From Ephemerocybe angulata (taxonomy: Eukaryota > Basidiomycota > Agaricomycetes > Agaricales > Psathyrellaceae), in contig JAACJK010000109.1 of NCBI GenBank assembly GCA_013368325.1, positions 744,001 through 808,000 on the forward strand: DNA of 64,000 bases, read 5' to 3'. The position numbers were made by a program, and so were the translations under genes. Positions 11,940 through 24,700 of this stretch are shown here, one piece after another (position 1 is the first letter of the stretch; each line of letters starts with the position of its first letter). The notes beneath the pieces were generated by a model that made no database searches, was not told where the DNA came from, and worked only from the letters and a program-made list of their open reading frames with translations.

Positions 11940-12389
11940 ATATCAGTGCTCTGCTGTCTGACTGAGCTATTTACAATATGACCAGATCTAGTTTTGTGGT
12001 TTCCTGGACCTGATATCGAGAACGCCTCTGAGCATCAAAATGACGTCCAGTCATGATGTCTGAAGGCGGCTGTTGTGTAGTGTGTGATCATGCTTCGCGA
12101 CGAAGGTCATCTCGATGAGACAACACATTGCGGTTTTGAGCCTTTCCAAATCACGCCAACACATTTCAGTTTCAAGCATCAAATTGACCCTTATCAAGGC
12201 TCCCTACAATACTTGCGCAAAGCATCGCAGTTGAACACCTGTAGCGCGTTCTGGCAACACTGGTTTGCATCGGTGGTGTAGACGTTCTATACCATTGCAT
12301 GGATAGTTTATTCATGAACATGTCCCTCTGCCCGGCATGAGCGGCAGAATGGATCGTGGGAGCCCGGTGATCTCGCTCGGGGAACTCGG
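11940..12389. other. Right non-coding arm of the transposon
   Basis: About 450 bp between the transposase stop and the right inverted repeat. It probably holds the transposase 3' UTR and subterminal sequence. I see no gene; short ORFs here match nothing recognisable. Confidence 0.5.
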
Positions 12390-12540
12390 GGGGACATTTC
12401 GCCAGCCGCTCTATCGAGCCTTGCTTCGCAAGTTGTGTTTGTACCGAACAAATATTTACATCAAAAGTTTATGACCAAACATTGCCCTCATGTTCCTCAG
12501 ATCTACAAGGCTCGATACGAGCGGCTGGTTTAGGAGCCTG
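12390..12540 (-). repeat. Right terminal inverted repeat (151 bp)
   Basis: Exact reverse complement of 4394-4544, starting GGGGACATTTCGCC and ending GGAGCCTG on the plus strand. It contains the same internal fold-back. Lack of divergence between the two arms points to recent transposition or gene conversion. Confidence 0.9.
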
Positions 12541-12549
12541 CGTCTGTGT
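12541..12549. repeat. Right target-site duplication (CGTCTGTGT)
   Basis: Nine bases directly outside the right transposon end, a direct repeat of 4385-4393. Confidence 0.85.
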
Positions 12550-12930
12550 GCATTTTTTATTGCGTCAGATAGGCGTGAACACAAAAGGGCCGTGATCTTG
12601 CTTCCGAGACTTTTGATCCTTGTTCTCATTCCATTCCGATACCACATAGATCGTTGGACTGTGGCCCAAACCACATTCAATGGCCGCTGGTTGGCCTTCA
12701 AACCCGTTATACGCCAATGATCACTTGTGGGGAATTGCCCTGACCATCATAGCTCCTCGAAGGGTCTGATGGAAAGGTCATACCGTGGGTATTGCGCGAA
12801 ACTCGAACTCGCCGCTATGATCAACGATTTGGCTTCTACCTTCCACAACAACCAATAACGCGTCGCTGACCTTCAGCTCGCATTCAAGTACCTCTACACC
12901 CCAGAGAAAGGTTTGACGCGTCGATGTAAG
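12550..12930. other. Non-coding gap upstream of the RdRP gene
   Basis: About 380 bp between the transposon and the RdRP start codon. It should hold the RdRP promoter and 5' UTR, now bordered by the transposon's right end. An ORF starting in the right TIR and running to 12720 crosses it but is not a believable gene. Confidence 0.5.
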
Positions 12931-15900
12931 ATGGCTGAAGGCTCGAAGCATGTGCAGCAGCTGCCTGTCGACGATAACTCGGATTGTGAGTGACTATTTC
13001 GCGCTGACTGCGCTGCTCACTGAGCTGTTATTAGTGCAAAACTTCAATCAAGACGAAGGATTAGTGCTATCTCAAGTATACACCTCTGTCATGTCGTGAT
13101 CAGTCACACACTTAACCTTTCTCCAGGCTTCTTCCGATGGTTATGGCGGTGACGAGTGCGAAGAGTTAATCCGCGGATGTACGTACCGTTGAAGCTTCTT
13201 CTTGGCTAATTCTTACAATCTCCTCTAGACGCAACGCAACCGTCGACCCAGCAAGTTGATACCGGGTCAAGGTCCACCGACACATCGTTCGAAGCTGGGC
13301 CTCCACGCACTCAATCTAGTTCAGGAAGCAAGCCTGGAGAAGGATCGTCAAGCAGCATGGGTAGCGTCCTTGGTAAACGCAAGGCAACCGAGGATGTTGC
13401 CTCGAAACCGGCCCCACCGAAAAAACCATTGCCACCTTTCCAACATCGCACGTCGATCGAGGATGCACCCGTCACGTTCAAATCCTACGACATCCCAATC
13501 GACAAAAACCAGCCAGTAGTCAACGTGAGCAAAGGCTACATTCCTGTCTTGTCTCATGGTCTGACGCCTCGATGGCGGACGTAGTCCTGCCCTTGGATGT
13601 CACTAGGCCTATTATCGAAAATTCCCTATGGCGCCCAGTTCGAGTTGATGAGGGTTGTTAACAGCATCGATAATCTCTCCTGGAGCAGTGTCGATATCTT
13701 GGGGCTCGTTGGACCGCTACAAAACGGCAAGACTAACGCTGAAGCCGTTGCACGCGTGTATCAGATCGTGAAGGATTGTATTGCATCTTCCTCATCTACC
13801 ACGTCATTGGATGATGGTACGCCCACTTCACCGTCCTTTGGTTCAGTTAAATAACAAGCGTCAGGGGTCAAGCTCACCCTTCTGTCGGAGAAAGAAATCA
13901 AAGCACGCGTAAGCTTCAATGCCCACTAACATCATCAAAAGACATGAAATTGACGAACCTCATAGAATCCGTGGCTAGAACTCGACAGAGAAGTGGAGGC
14001 TATCTCAAGGGATCCGCACGGCGCCATGGGATACGAGCCAAACGGTCTTCCCAGCGCCTGGTATGGCGGTAAAGTTCAGTTCCGCGGTATTTTGCACTTA
14101 TCCAAACCCGGGGAGTTCTCGCTCAAGATTGAGAAGCCGACCTTGGGTCCTTCTTGCGAGATTTCAAGGCGTTTTGGAAGCATGTCTCTATTCCGAATAA
14201 AGCTCGCCAAAAGCGCAAAAAATAACCCACAGAAGGCCTATGAATACCTCTGCCGACCGTTTGTTATCTGCGGCTCAGTTTTCCGTGCCTTTTACGCCAA
14301 GGATGACACCGCGTTCTTGATCAAGACGAATGAGGTCTGGAACGGCAATGGCACCATAGGCTTTAGGTCGAATAGCAGCCGGAGCATGTCCTTTATGGGA
14401 TTCATTGAGTGGTTCAACTCCTTGTCCGGCAACAACAAGCAGGTAGTTGCTCCGCGCTATCCGTTCATGTCCAAAGAAGCTAACCCTTCGTTGCAGCCAA
14501 TGGCCAAGTGGGCGTCACGATTTACCTTGGGGCTTTCTACTTCGATTCCTGGATTTCTACTTCCTCCAAACGGAATCCGTTTTCAGGACGATATCTGTAT
14601 GGGTTTCCCTTTTCCCATCTTCTTGCTTCTCGCTAATAAATCCACAGTCAATAGCGCAGGGGAAAACATGACAGATGGCGCAGGAAGTGTGAACCGCTGG
14701 CTGGCATTGAGGCTCCGGCAGCTAGATGAATCGAAAAGTCCAACTGCCATACAGGTTCGCATCGCTGGCTGCAAGGTGATACCACATCGTCATATCTGTA
14801 AATATTGTACTCATGCAAGGCAGGGCTTGCTTGTTCAAGATCCCCGTGACTACTCAGAAGAACCCATCGTTCGCTTGACGCCATCTCAGCGCAAGATCAA
14901 CTATGACACCCATGCCGACTCCGACCCAGCCAAGCGTAGCATTGCCATTCTGCGAACATCCCACGTCAAGACTCCGTGTCGCTTATCAGTTGAAGTAATC
15001 ATAAATCTCGCCGAAAATGGGGTGCCAAAAGATGCCTTTGAGAAAATCTTGGAGGCTAGCCTGGAGCTGGTCATACCACTCTTTCTCGAATGGGAAAGTG
15101 AACTGGCGTTGCCTCGGATTTGGCAAGCCCTAGAAAAATTCGGGGGAGTACTTTCGGCTCGTCGAGCACGAGAGCAGCCTGGAACTGCGCGGGCAAGAGG
15201 ATTGTCAGAACGAGAAACGGATGAGGCTGAGGTTGATGACAGTGATGGGGATCTAGTCGAGGACCTACCTTTCGAACAGCGATCCACTCCGTGGTCGCCA
15301 GATCCCTTTAGTGGGTGTCCTTCATCTCTCGAAGAAACCGTGATGCAGTTGCTGGACGCGGGCTTCACTCCGAAGGATTGCCCCGTTCTCAGGGACAAGC
15401 TGAAGTTTATTGTGAAGGGGTATGTGAAACGGGAAACCCAGGGTTACAGAGTCACTGTTCCTATGTCTGCGACAGCCTTTATTGTACCTGGTGGGGATCA
15501 TAGTTTTCTTTCAGGTTTCATGCCACTGACGCCTGGGTAGATATCAATGGAGCCTTGGAAGAAGGCGAAATTTTCTTCAAGAGCTCGGCCAGGAATCTCC
15601 AGCAACCAGATGGTACAACGACGGACGTCTTGATCGGAGATGTCCTCCTGGGGCGGAACCCATGCAAACTTCCTACCGACGTGCGCAAGGTGAGGCTTCT
15701 AATGTTTTTAGAGCTGGCATCATATATCTAAACATTTATACAGTGGAAAGCTGTAGACAAACCGGAATTACACGGGCTGGTCGACGTTCTTGTGTTCTCC
15801 ACGAAGGGGAAGAAGCGTGCGGCAGATTGGCTAGCCGGTGGTAGGTGATGAACAGTTGTCTCGGCCAACATACACTGATTTCCCAATTATAGGTGACTAT

Positions 15901-17085
15901 GATGGAGACAAGGCCATGGTCATCTGGCAGCCAGAGCTGGTCGAACCGTTCAACAACGCCAGTGACGATTTGGCTGAGCAGCCGCCAGGGGTTGCCGATG
16001 CTTTCGAGCGACAAATTGAACAAGTGACCGATTTCCTGGAGCGAACAAAGAACAAGCCAGAGGTAGAGGTTATCCACGGCGTGCAATACTATCTCCTGGG
16101 AGCCATAAGAATTCGTTCCCTGGTAGGCCAGTATTCGAACTGCCACGATGTCGCGAATTACAAGTTGGGGTACGCTGATGCAACGACTCGCCGTCTTGCT
16201 TTCATGTGAGTACCGCTCAAACCTCTCATTAATCCCACTTACGAATAAAACATCACTCCTAGGTTCTGTCTCACCTTGGATGCTGCCAAGTCGGGAATGG
16301 CGGTCAGAAAGGAGATTTCCGACAAGGACAACAAAGAATTTGGACAGCGATCCCCCGCTTGGAAGGAGTGGAAAGAGGCGGTCAACGACGAACCCAAAGT
16401 AAACACCAGGAACTTGGCCCATCCCAGACGTAAAAAAGGGATAGGAAGATTCATCATGGACGAGCTCGAAATTCTGGCAAAGGCCAAGGGTGGCGAGTGG
16501 CTTACCCGGATCCACGAGGTGTTCGAATCTGAAAACAATGTCGAAGACAAGGACCTCTCTGCACCCTATCGAGAAATCGTCAGCAAACTGAATTCCCCTG
16601 GGGGTGCCTTCTACAAAGCCGACCTTGATCTTATTCGCCGTCACGTTCATGAGGAATATGCCAAGGACATCCGCAGGCGGCAGGAGGAAGGTCGCGCCAT
16701 GTCCGCTCAGAACCTCCTCTACTCTCCCACCAAGAGGTCTCCGAAAAAGGCAGGGGGGTCCACCTCTTTCACAGACCGCCCAATCGAGGAGAGGCAAGAC
16801 ATCCTGCGGGCCGCGTCTCGTCGGTTTGCTGAATCTCCCGACCCCGCCCTGCTGCACATGCCCGCGGACCTTGCCGCTCGAGTGAAAGCATCCTACGCCT
16901 ACGTCTACGACTGCGAGTACAGGAAGGTCAGCCCGACGAGGGTGAATTGGAGCCGACTCGGATTTCCCTTCGACGTTGCTTTCCGGGAGCTATGCGACAT
17001 CAAGGCCAAGGCTCTGGGGAACCACAAAACGGTCTGCTCGCAGTTCTATGACCATGTCCTCGTCAAACCCCCCAAAATAATCTAA
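12931..17085 (+). CDS. RNA-dependent RNA polymerase (QDE-1/RdRP family)
   Basis: Exons: 12931-12985, 13035-13075, 13127-13178, 13229-13524, 13585-13816, 13865-13908, 13966-14442, 14497-14596, 14648-14775, 14824-15490, 15541-15689, 15744-15840, 15893-16205, 16263-17085 (1,157 aa). The family makes double-stranded RNA from single-stranded templates, feeding Dicer in quelling and other RNA silencing. Diagnostic segments: SKQPMAKWASRFTLGLSTSIPG once the 14443-14496 intron is removed, MTDGAG, GDVLLGRNPCKLPTDVRK, KPELHGLVDVLVFSTKG and the catalytic GGDYDGD at about residue 780. Three introns (14443-14496, 14597-14647, 14776-14823) are multiples of three with no stop, so they read through and could be mistaken for coding. 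The first ~150 residues are Ser/Pro-rich and poorly conserved; the start is the first ATG that splices cleanly. It lies 390 bp from the transposon's right end. Confidence 0.9.
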
Positions 17086-17835
17086 CCCCTCTATCCGACA
17101 TTTACCTTCATATATTCGCCTTTCCTTCGCCCTGTATATTCCATCTTACTGCATATCCCTCTTCGTTCATCTTCACCTCTTGCTTTGCTTTATCTATCTC
17201 GCTGGTTCTTTTCATACCTTCCGGGCTATATACCTACTTTCGACTTTCTTGTAGTGCAAATCTATATTAATATCTTGCTCGTGTATCTGTAAATAGTACA
17301 GCTGTTGCTAGCAAACACACTGCGTATCTTTTGTCTCCGATTTCGCTGAGATGCTACCCTCTCTTCTCCCTTTCCACCGCCATATATTCCATCCACGGAC
17401 CCATTGCCAATGCCACCTCCGCTTTGGCGAGTTTCTTGCCAAAAATGGATGACGGGGCCTATGACGTCGGCGCCGTCAGAGCAACGGCCTCGAGGCTCGA
17501 AGCTATGATCCGTCCGGCCGGATTGGAATTGATGCTGCGGTCATCCCGAGATGCGAAGTGTTCCTCAGTGTTCCTCGGGCCCTTGTGAGTGAGCCATACC
17601 TTGTGCAGCAATGAAGAAGGCCACAAGGAATTCATACCTGACACAATGCCGCTTCCGCCATGAAGGCCCCCTCACAAACGCCGCGTTCTGTCCATTACAA
17701 AATGTTTCATTCGAAGAAAGCTGTGTGGTACGCATGCGAACGAACAAGAAAGCCAACCGTGCAGAACGCGGAGGGAAGAACATAGTACACTAATATAATA
17801 CAGTCCGAGCCAGAGACCCAACACTCAGTGAGCGC
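17086..17835. other. Non-coding gap between convergent RdRP and PEP4 genes
   Basis: About 750 bp, beginning with a C/T-rich stretch that is probably the RdRP 3' UTR, then the 3' side of PEP4. An 85-codon ORF at 17331-17588 shows no recognisable protein and I do not call it. No RNA gene or repeat seen. Confidence 0.5.
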
Positions 17836-19341
<1,506 letters not shown>

Positions 19342-19446
19342 GGCGGTGGGAGAGAGCTCAGCGGGGGCGCTGCGCTTCCCTTTTGAACCACAGGTGATGT
19401 CACATGGCGACGCCATCAATTCCCATCCCTCTCCTGCCCCGCCATC
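19342..19446. promoter_or_regulatory. Compact bidirectional promoter between PEP4 and the bromodomain gene
   Basis: Only 105 bp separate the two start codons, so both promoters and 5' UTRs must overlap here or lie inside the neighbouring gene. No specific binding motif was identified. Confidence 0.5.
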
Positions 19447-21482
19447 ATGTCCGCACGGGCGTCCCGTCGCGCCGCCCAGTTCGACTTTTCCTCCCTCTCA
19501 AACTTCGAATGTCTGCTCATCGCCCAGGCTGCCCACGAGCACGGCGCAGCACCCACAAGCTGGAGCACCGTCTCCAAGCTCATGGCAAAGCATCCCCTCG
19601 TCTCCCGTCCGAAGAACTTTTTCACCCCCACTGTCGGTCTCGCGTCCTCTTCGCCCGACCATCTTCGCTTACCCATCCCACAGCTCTGCAGCTCGATATA
19701 TGAGCATCTGTTGAAGGAGGCCGGGCTCGAAAAGTTAGTGTCATCTGCTAGTGCGGCTCCAATGGACACTGACAAACTACAATTCAAGGACCGATGCCGC
19801 CAACGCGCCTAAAGGTGTGTGTTGGTGTCACAGCAATCCACGACCCCTCTAATGACTCTTACAGCCCCAGAGAATCTCGCTCTGGCTCAGAGACACTTCC
19901 AAGTTCGCTTCGAAGAGCTCGTGACACTCATTCAGGCCGAAGAGACCAAATTCAAGACCGTAATGAAGGAAATCGAGGACATCAAATCCGGCCAATGGGA
20001 CGCTGGTCTCAAGGCCAAGCTGGAGGGCACCCCCGCCCCTTCAGCCAACTCTCCGGACGCTGTGGGCGATGAAGGCGACGAGGAGGCTAGTTTAGTGTCT
20101 CGTTTCAAAGACCTGCATTCTGACTATCACCGCAGGAAGAAGTCGAGGCCATGGCCGAGGACGAGGCAGCGAAAGAACCTTCTGAACCCGTTGAAGAGGA
20201 TGCAGAAGCAGAGGAAGACCAAGAACATGACCTCAGGGAAGATGCAAGTGGCACACATGCCGACGAGGACGAACCCAAAGCAGAGGCAGACAAGTCAGAC
20301 GCCGAGGAAGACGCCGAGGAAGAAGTCCAAGAAATCATCGAAATCGAGGACAGCAGCGAGGCTCACGAATCCGAGCACGAAGGTCCTGCCACACCTTCGA
20401 AACTACCGGCAGACGAAGAGCAGGAAGAGGAGCACGGTGAATCCTCTGACGACGAACCTCTTCAAACAATCCGACGTTCTACTCGCCGGAAATCCTCAGC
20501 CGCTTCCACTGCCCCTCCACCCCCATCCTCCTCCCGCGCAAGGACCCGCCGCCAGCGTCAAATCAAGGAAGAAGAAGCCGAGTCAGCTGAGAGCGGCGCG
20601 GAGGAAGAAACCGACGGAGAGGAACCTGTAGATGCTGGCGCAGCATCCCCCAGCTCTCCCTATGAACCCATCCGAACCCGCGACGGTGCGCTACTTCCCC
20701 TCCCATCCTCCACTGTCTCCATATCTGACTCGGACCCAACAGGCAAACGGAAAGCCGCCTTCTCCTCTGACTCTCCAGCCCGAGATTCCAAACGTCCCCG
20801 CGAACACTCCGAGCTTCCAGGCGGCGCTGAAGACAACGAAGATACCGACAACAATGAGAACGAGACCCCTAGTACGCACCCGGTTCGCTTCTTACGATCC
20901 TATATCATCTAACACCTTCCTAAATCCTTTCCTTTCTCTTCCTCTACCGCTAGACCAGCCCGAGATCCCGCACACACCGCGCGCCCGGCCCACTCGCCAA
21001 GCTCAGGGCCCGCGTGGCGCCGCAGCACCCTCGTCCTCCGCCTCCGCAGCTGCGGGAGGAGCAGGCGCCAGCGATGCGCAGTTCCCGAACAAAAAGTTTC
21101 AAAACGTCATTGGCCTCCTGCACCAGCAGATCTCGACGCACCGGAACGGCGCCATCTTCCACAACCCCATCAAACCTTCGGATGCGCCTGACTACTACGA
21201 GATCGTGAAGCGTCCGATGGACTTGAAGACAATGAAGGCCCGCGTGAAGGACGGCGCGATCTCCAACTCGCTGGAGTTTCAGAGGGATGTCTACTTGATG
21301 TTTGCGAATGCGATGATGTATAATAGGCCAGGCAGCGATGTGTACACTATGGCGGAGGATGTGAGTTCTTTGCTTTTTCTCAATTCGGTGGCGAGGCTGA
21401 CTGCTTGTAGATGATGCTGGACAGTGAGCTTGCGATTAAGAACCACAAGCAGACGGAGGGGTTCAGGGCGCAGCGGTCGTAA
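19447..21482 (+). CDS. Bromodomain protein, BRD8/Bdc1-like (probable NuA4 subunit)
   Basis: Six exons: 19447-19733, 19789-19814, 19865-20094, 20136-20871, 20954-21360, 21411-21482 (585 aa). The N-terminal ~150 residues (FSSLSNFECLLIAQAAHEHG, then helical sequence to KTVMKEIEDIKSGQWD) resemble the N-terminal module of BRD8-type proteins. The middle ~300 residues are extremely Glu/Asp/Ser-rich and probably disordered. A C-terminal bromodomain at about 475-575 carries HNPIKPSDAPDYYEIVKRPMDL and FANAMMYNRPGSDVY, with the acetyl-lysine-binding Asn in MYNRP. BRD8/Bdc1 proteins are subunits of the NuA4 acetyltransferase. The adjacent, convergent TRA1 gene encodes the NuA4 scaffold. The intron at 20095-20135 is short (41 nt) and its donor is the least certain join. 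Another bromodomain family remains possible. Confidence 0.78.
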
Positions 21483-21763
21483 CACTGAGATGTTCCGTCG
21501 TTTGCTTAGCCCATAGTCTCTGAGCCATTCCCTCCTTTGTACATTACCGAGACATTCAGAAACGATGTGGATTGCAAGAAATGAATTGATGAGGAATACA
21601 CCGGGAATACGTTATAGTCTACAGAGTGCTGCAAATCGAGGCGGAGTACACAAGAGATAGGAACTATGAGAACACGGATGGGACAGCGATGCGAGTATGA
21701 GTCTACGATATGAACGATACAAAAGCCAGAAGAAATATGCATGGAAAGTACGACGATATGAAT

Positions 21764-24700
21764 CTAGAACCAGGGATTATAGAGCTCTCCCATCTTCGCC
21801 AGCTGAAGCGGGTTAGTCGCCGTCGAGATCTGGTTGACGACGGTCTGCAGAACGGAGGTGATGGGGGTGACGTTCGGCTGCATTGCCTGCATTGATCAGT
21901 TAGTAAATTGGCATAGGTTCGAAGAGGCATATGCACTCACATTCTCCCGCTCGCTCTTACACGCCAGCGCCTCTGCCTTCTTGACCACATTGTCGATGTT
22001 AGCCTGGACGCTCTGGCGGAACACGGGGTCGAAGGCCGGGGTGTTCTTGCCGCGCATGCTGAGCCACGCAGCGACTTCGTCTCGGCTGAACAGGCAAAGG
22101 TGGTAATCGAGGTCGAACTGTAGGTCGAACCACATTACGGTTAGCTCGATATCTTACGAGGCGAGGGACTAAAACGCACCTCGGGATCTGTGAGAGACTG
22201 TCCAATGGCCATAATACTTGGTGCGAGGATTCCTTCCATGAAGGTGCTGCCGACGAAGTGCTGCATGTTGGGTGTGAAGCGGAATGGGACCACGTCCGTG
22301 GATGCGAAAACGGGGAGCTGACTTGAGATGCCTGCGTGCATTCCTGAATGAGTAAGTAGGAACCCGGGGAGAACGAGAAAGGAACGAACCTGGGAGGAGC
22401 TCTGTCATCGCGACAAGGCCGGTGGAGCGGGACACTTGGAAACGGGTGGGATTTCGGCTGGAAATCGACAGAACCCAGGTTGCGTAGCTGGCGGCAGCGA
22501 GCTGCAGCGTGAACTGCTTGCGCATCCTCCACAGCTCGATGGGGCCGTCCATGGTGCGAATCATGTACTGCGTAATGCGTCAGTGATATGGTTCATAGAA
22601 CCAAAACAGTACATACATTCGTGAGGATGTTTTCCGGGACCATCTTGGCGGAGATTTCGTCGAAGATATCCTTCTTGACAGATATATACTCCGTTTTTGT
22701 CAGCGCGCGGGAGGGGATGTCCCTGAAGCTTTTCAGCACTTGCTTCACCTTCTCTCCAGAGTACAGTATAGGTTCCTCTTTGGAGATGCCCGTCTCGTCG
22801 CAGTGGAGGTCGTAAATGTCACCCAGGGACACGTATGAAGAGTCGGTCTGGAAGAGGCGGACGTTGGGGCTGCAGGCAATGATGGGTGGTAGGTGGAAGT
22901 TGAGATTGCGCCTCCTGCTCTCCTTTTTGCGGTCGAGAGCCCTTGAGTGAAGGATGAGTACGGCTGTAAACCTTCGAGACAGGAAACATACCCGTTGAAT
23001 GTGCGGAGGATCTGGATAACGCGCTCCTCACGTCGGGACTGTCGATGGCAAGGAAGCTGTACAAGGAAAGAAGTTTTTGAATGGTCATTGCCATAGAGCG
23101 TGAACCGTTTCCAGCATGACCCATTCGAGCGATACGTCTCAAACTTGGGGGCGTATTTTTGAATGCGCACAAAGGATTGATTGGAATCCTTGTCCTACAG
23201 GTGCCAGATTATTAGCGAACATGTAAGGGGAACGAACAGTGAATGGGCGCACCTCTGTGTACTGCCCAGGAACCTCGATCTCATCGACCTTACTGTACTG
23301 GAATTCGGTGAGATAATGACTTAGGAGCGCCAAGGGCTGCATCGCGGGACGACCGTCGATAATCTTCTCGAACTTGTCTCTCCAGTTTTGCAATCGTTGC
23401 ATGTACTGGGCGTGGGTGATCTTTGCGTTGACAAAATCGTCTTCGAAATCCTTCTGCTCGTTATTCAGTTCTACGAATCGAGGGTATGGAAAGACAATGG
23501 CGACGCACCCTGATGAAGATCGGCATATTGCCGCTCATGCGCTGCAAAGTCAAGATAGTCTGTTGGTTCATGGCCCCATCGTCTTCCTGGGCGTTCATTC
23601 GAATGACGAAGCTCTAGGGAATGGTTACTGATCTGCTCAACTTGACAATAGTGAAAGCTCACCTGGATTGCGTCCTGCATCAGCAAAGAGATGTTGCGGT
23701 AGACGTCTTCTTCTGGCGACTGCTTGAACTTGTGCTGGATCTGATCGACCATGGTTTCCAAACTCAAGATGAGGAGCGGGAATGCCGTTTTCAAGACCTG
23801 CATGATTTCTTCCACATGCTCGTATGCGATTCGAGGCGCGGCAGGCATTTCAGGTATCGGGGGGAGAGCAGCAACTTCCGCAGTGCCGTCGGCCATAGCT
23901 ACATCCCCGTTACCGTCGGCGTTAGCCGCCCGCCTCGCCGCCTCCGCCATTGCTGCTTGCTGCTGGGCATGCTGCTGCGCCCGCAGAGTGAAGTGGCGTT
24001 TCAAAGCGTGCAATTCTTCACGGTTGGTACGAAGCTGATAGAAGATGGCCTGCACACTATTGTTAGAATAAATCGTCAATACAGGAACAGGAGTGAATAC
24101 TTGCCTGAGGAAAGTGTTTCGCAAGAGCTTGCAGAATGAATCGGGCCTGCTTTGATTCGCGGTGCTGGAGAGAAGAGATCAGATGGGGAACCAGCGTGAT
24201 CCAGTACCAATAGGCGCCGTCTCCTGTGTAGCCATCGAAGGCCTTGGCAACCTGGTTGTGCTGATCGTCGATACTCAACAGCCAGAGAATGCGAGCAAGT
24301 AAGGGGCGACTCTTGGCGCACTTGTACAGCCCAACGGCCTGCATGTAACAGCTAACTGCACTTGCCGCGATGCTATAGTCAGCATTTTGCAAGTCGCCCG
24401 CCTTGAACATCCTGTCGTGGTACTTCCCCCATTCAGCCCAACACTTCGCCTGAGACATGTCCAACTGCGCAGCTTGGGCGTGGGCGTAATTGGCGTCGTC
24501 ATTCTTTCCAAGCTTGGCAAAGAACATAGCCTTTAACGTGTGGAACTCGGCCTTCTGAGTAGCGCTGAAGAACATGAGGTTGGTGTTGTTGATGACGTCT
24601 AACCCGACGTTGAGATCAGTGGGCTTCTGGTAGTGACACTTCGCCTGCTCGCGCAGCTTGAGGAAGGCTTCTGAAATCTCGATGTTCGGAAGGGTGTAAA

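Larger units (their letters stand above)
4394..12540. mobile_element. 8,147-bp TIR DNA transposon with 9-bp target-site duplication
   Basis: The element starts CAGGCTCCTAAACC and ends with its reverse complement. The first and last 151 bp (4394-4544 and 12390-12540) are identical in inverted orientation at every base I compared. CGTCTGTGT lies directly outside both ends (4385-4393 and 12541-12549), the 9-bp duplication expected from one insertion event. Neither 151-bp arm has matching flanks of its own, which argues against two independent MITE insertions. Inside are two divergent intron-containing genes: an unknown 313-aa protein (-) and a transposase-like protein (+). Long TIRs with 8-10-bp duplications are typical of Mutator-like and some other fungal elements, but I cannot place the superfamily from sequence alone. 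A frameshift in the transposase suggests this copy may not be autonomous. Confidence 0.88.

Noticed and set aside
12490..12720. 76-codon ORF running out of the right terminal repeat
   Set aside because: It starts in the transposon repeat and crosses the insertion junction, so it cannot be an ancestral gene.
17331..17588. 85-codon ORF between RdRP and PEP4
   Set aside because: No recognisable sequence, no splice continuation and it lies in a pyrimidine-rich 3' region.
23454..23663. Alternative frame in TRA1 ([22 protein letters not shown])
   Set aside because: It needs a GAG acceptor two bases downstream. The other frame ([20 protein letters not shown]) joined to [11 protein letters not shown] agrees better with my memory of Tra1 and uses CAG/TAG acceptors; both keep the total length in frame, so this is a moderate preference.
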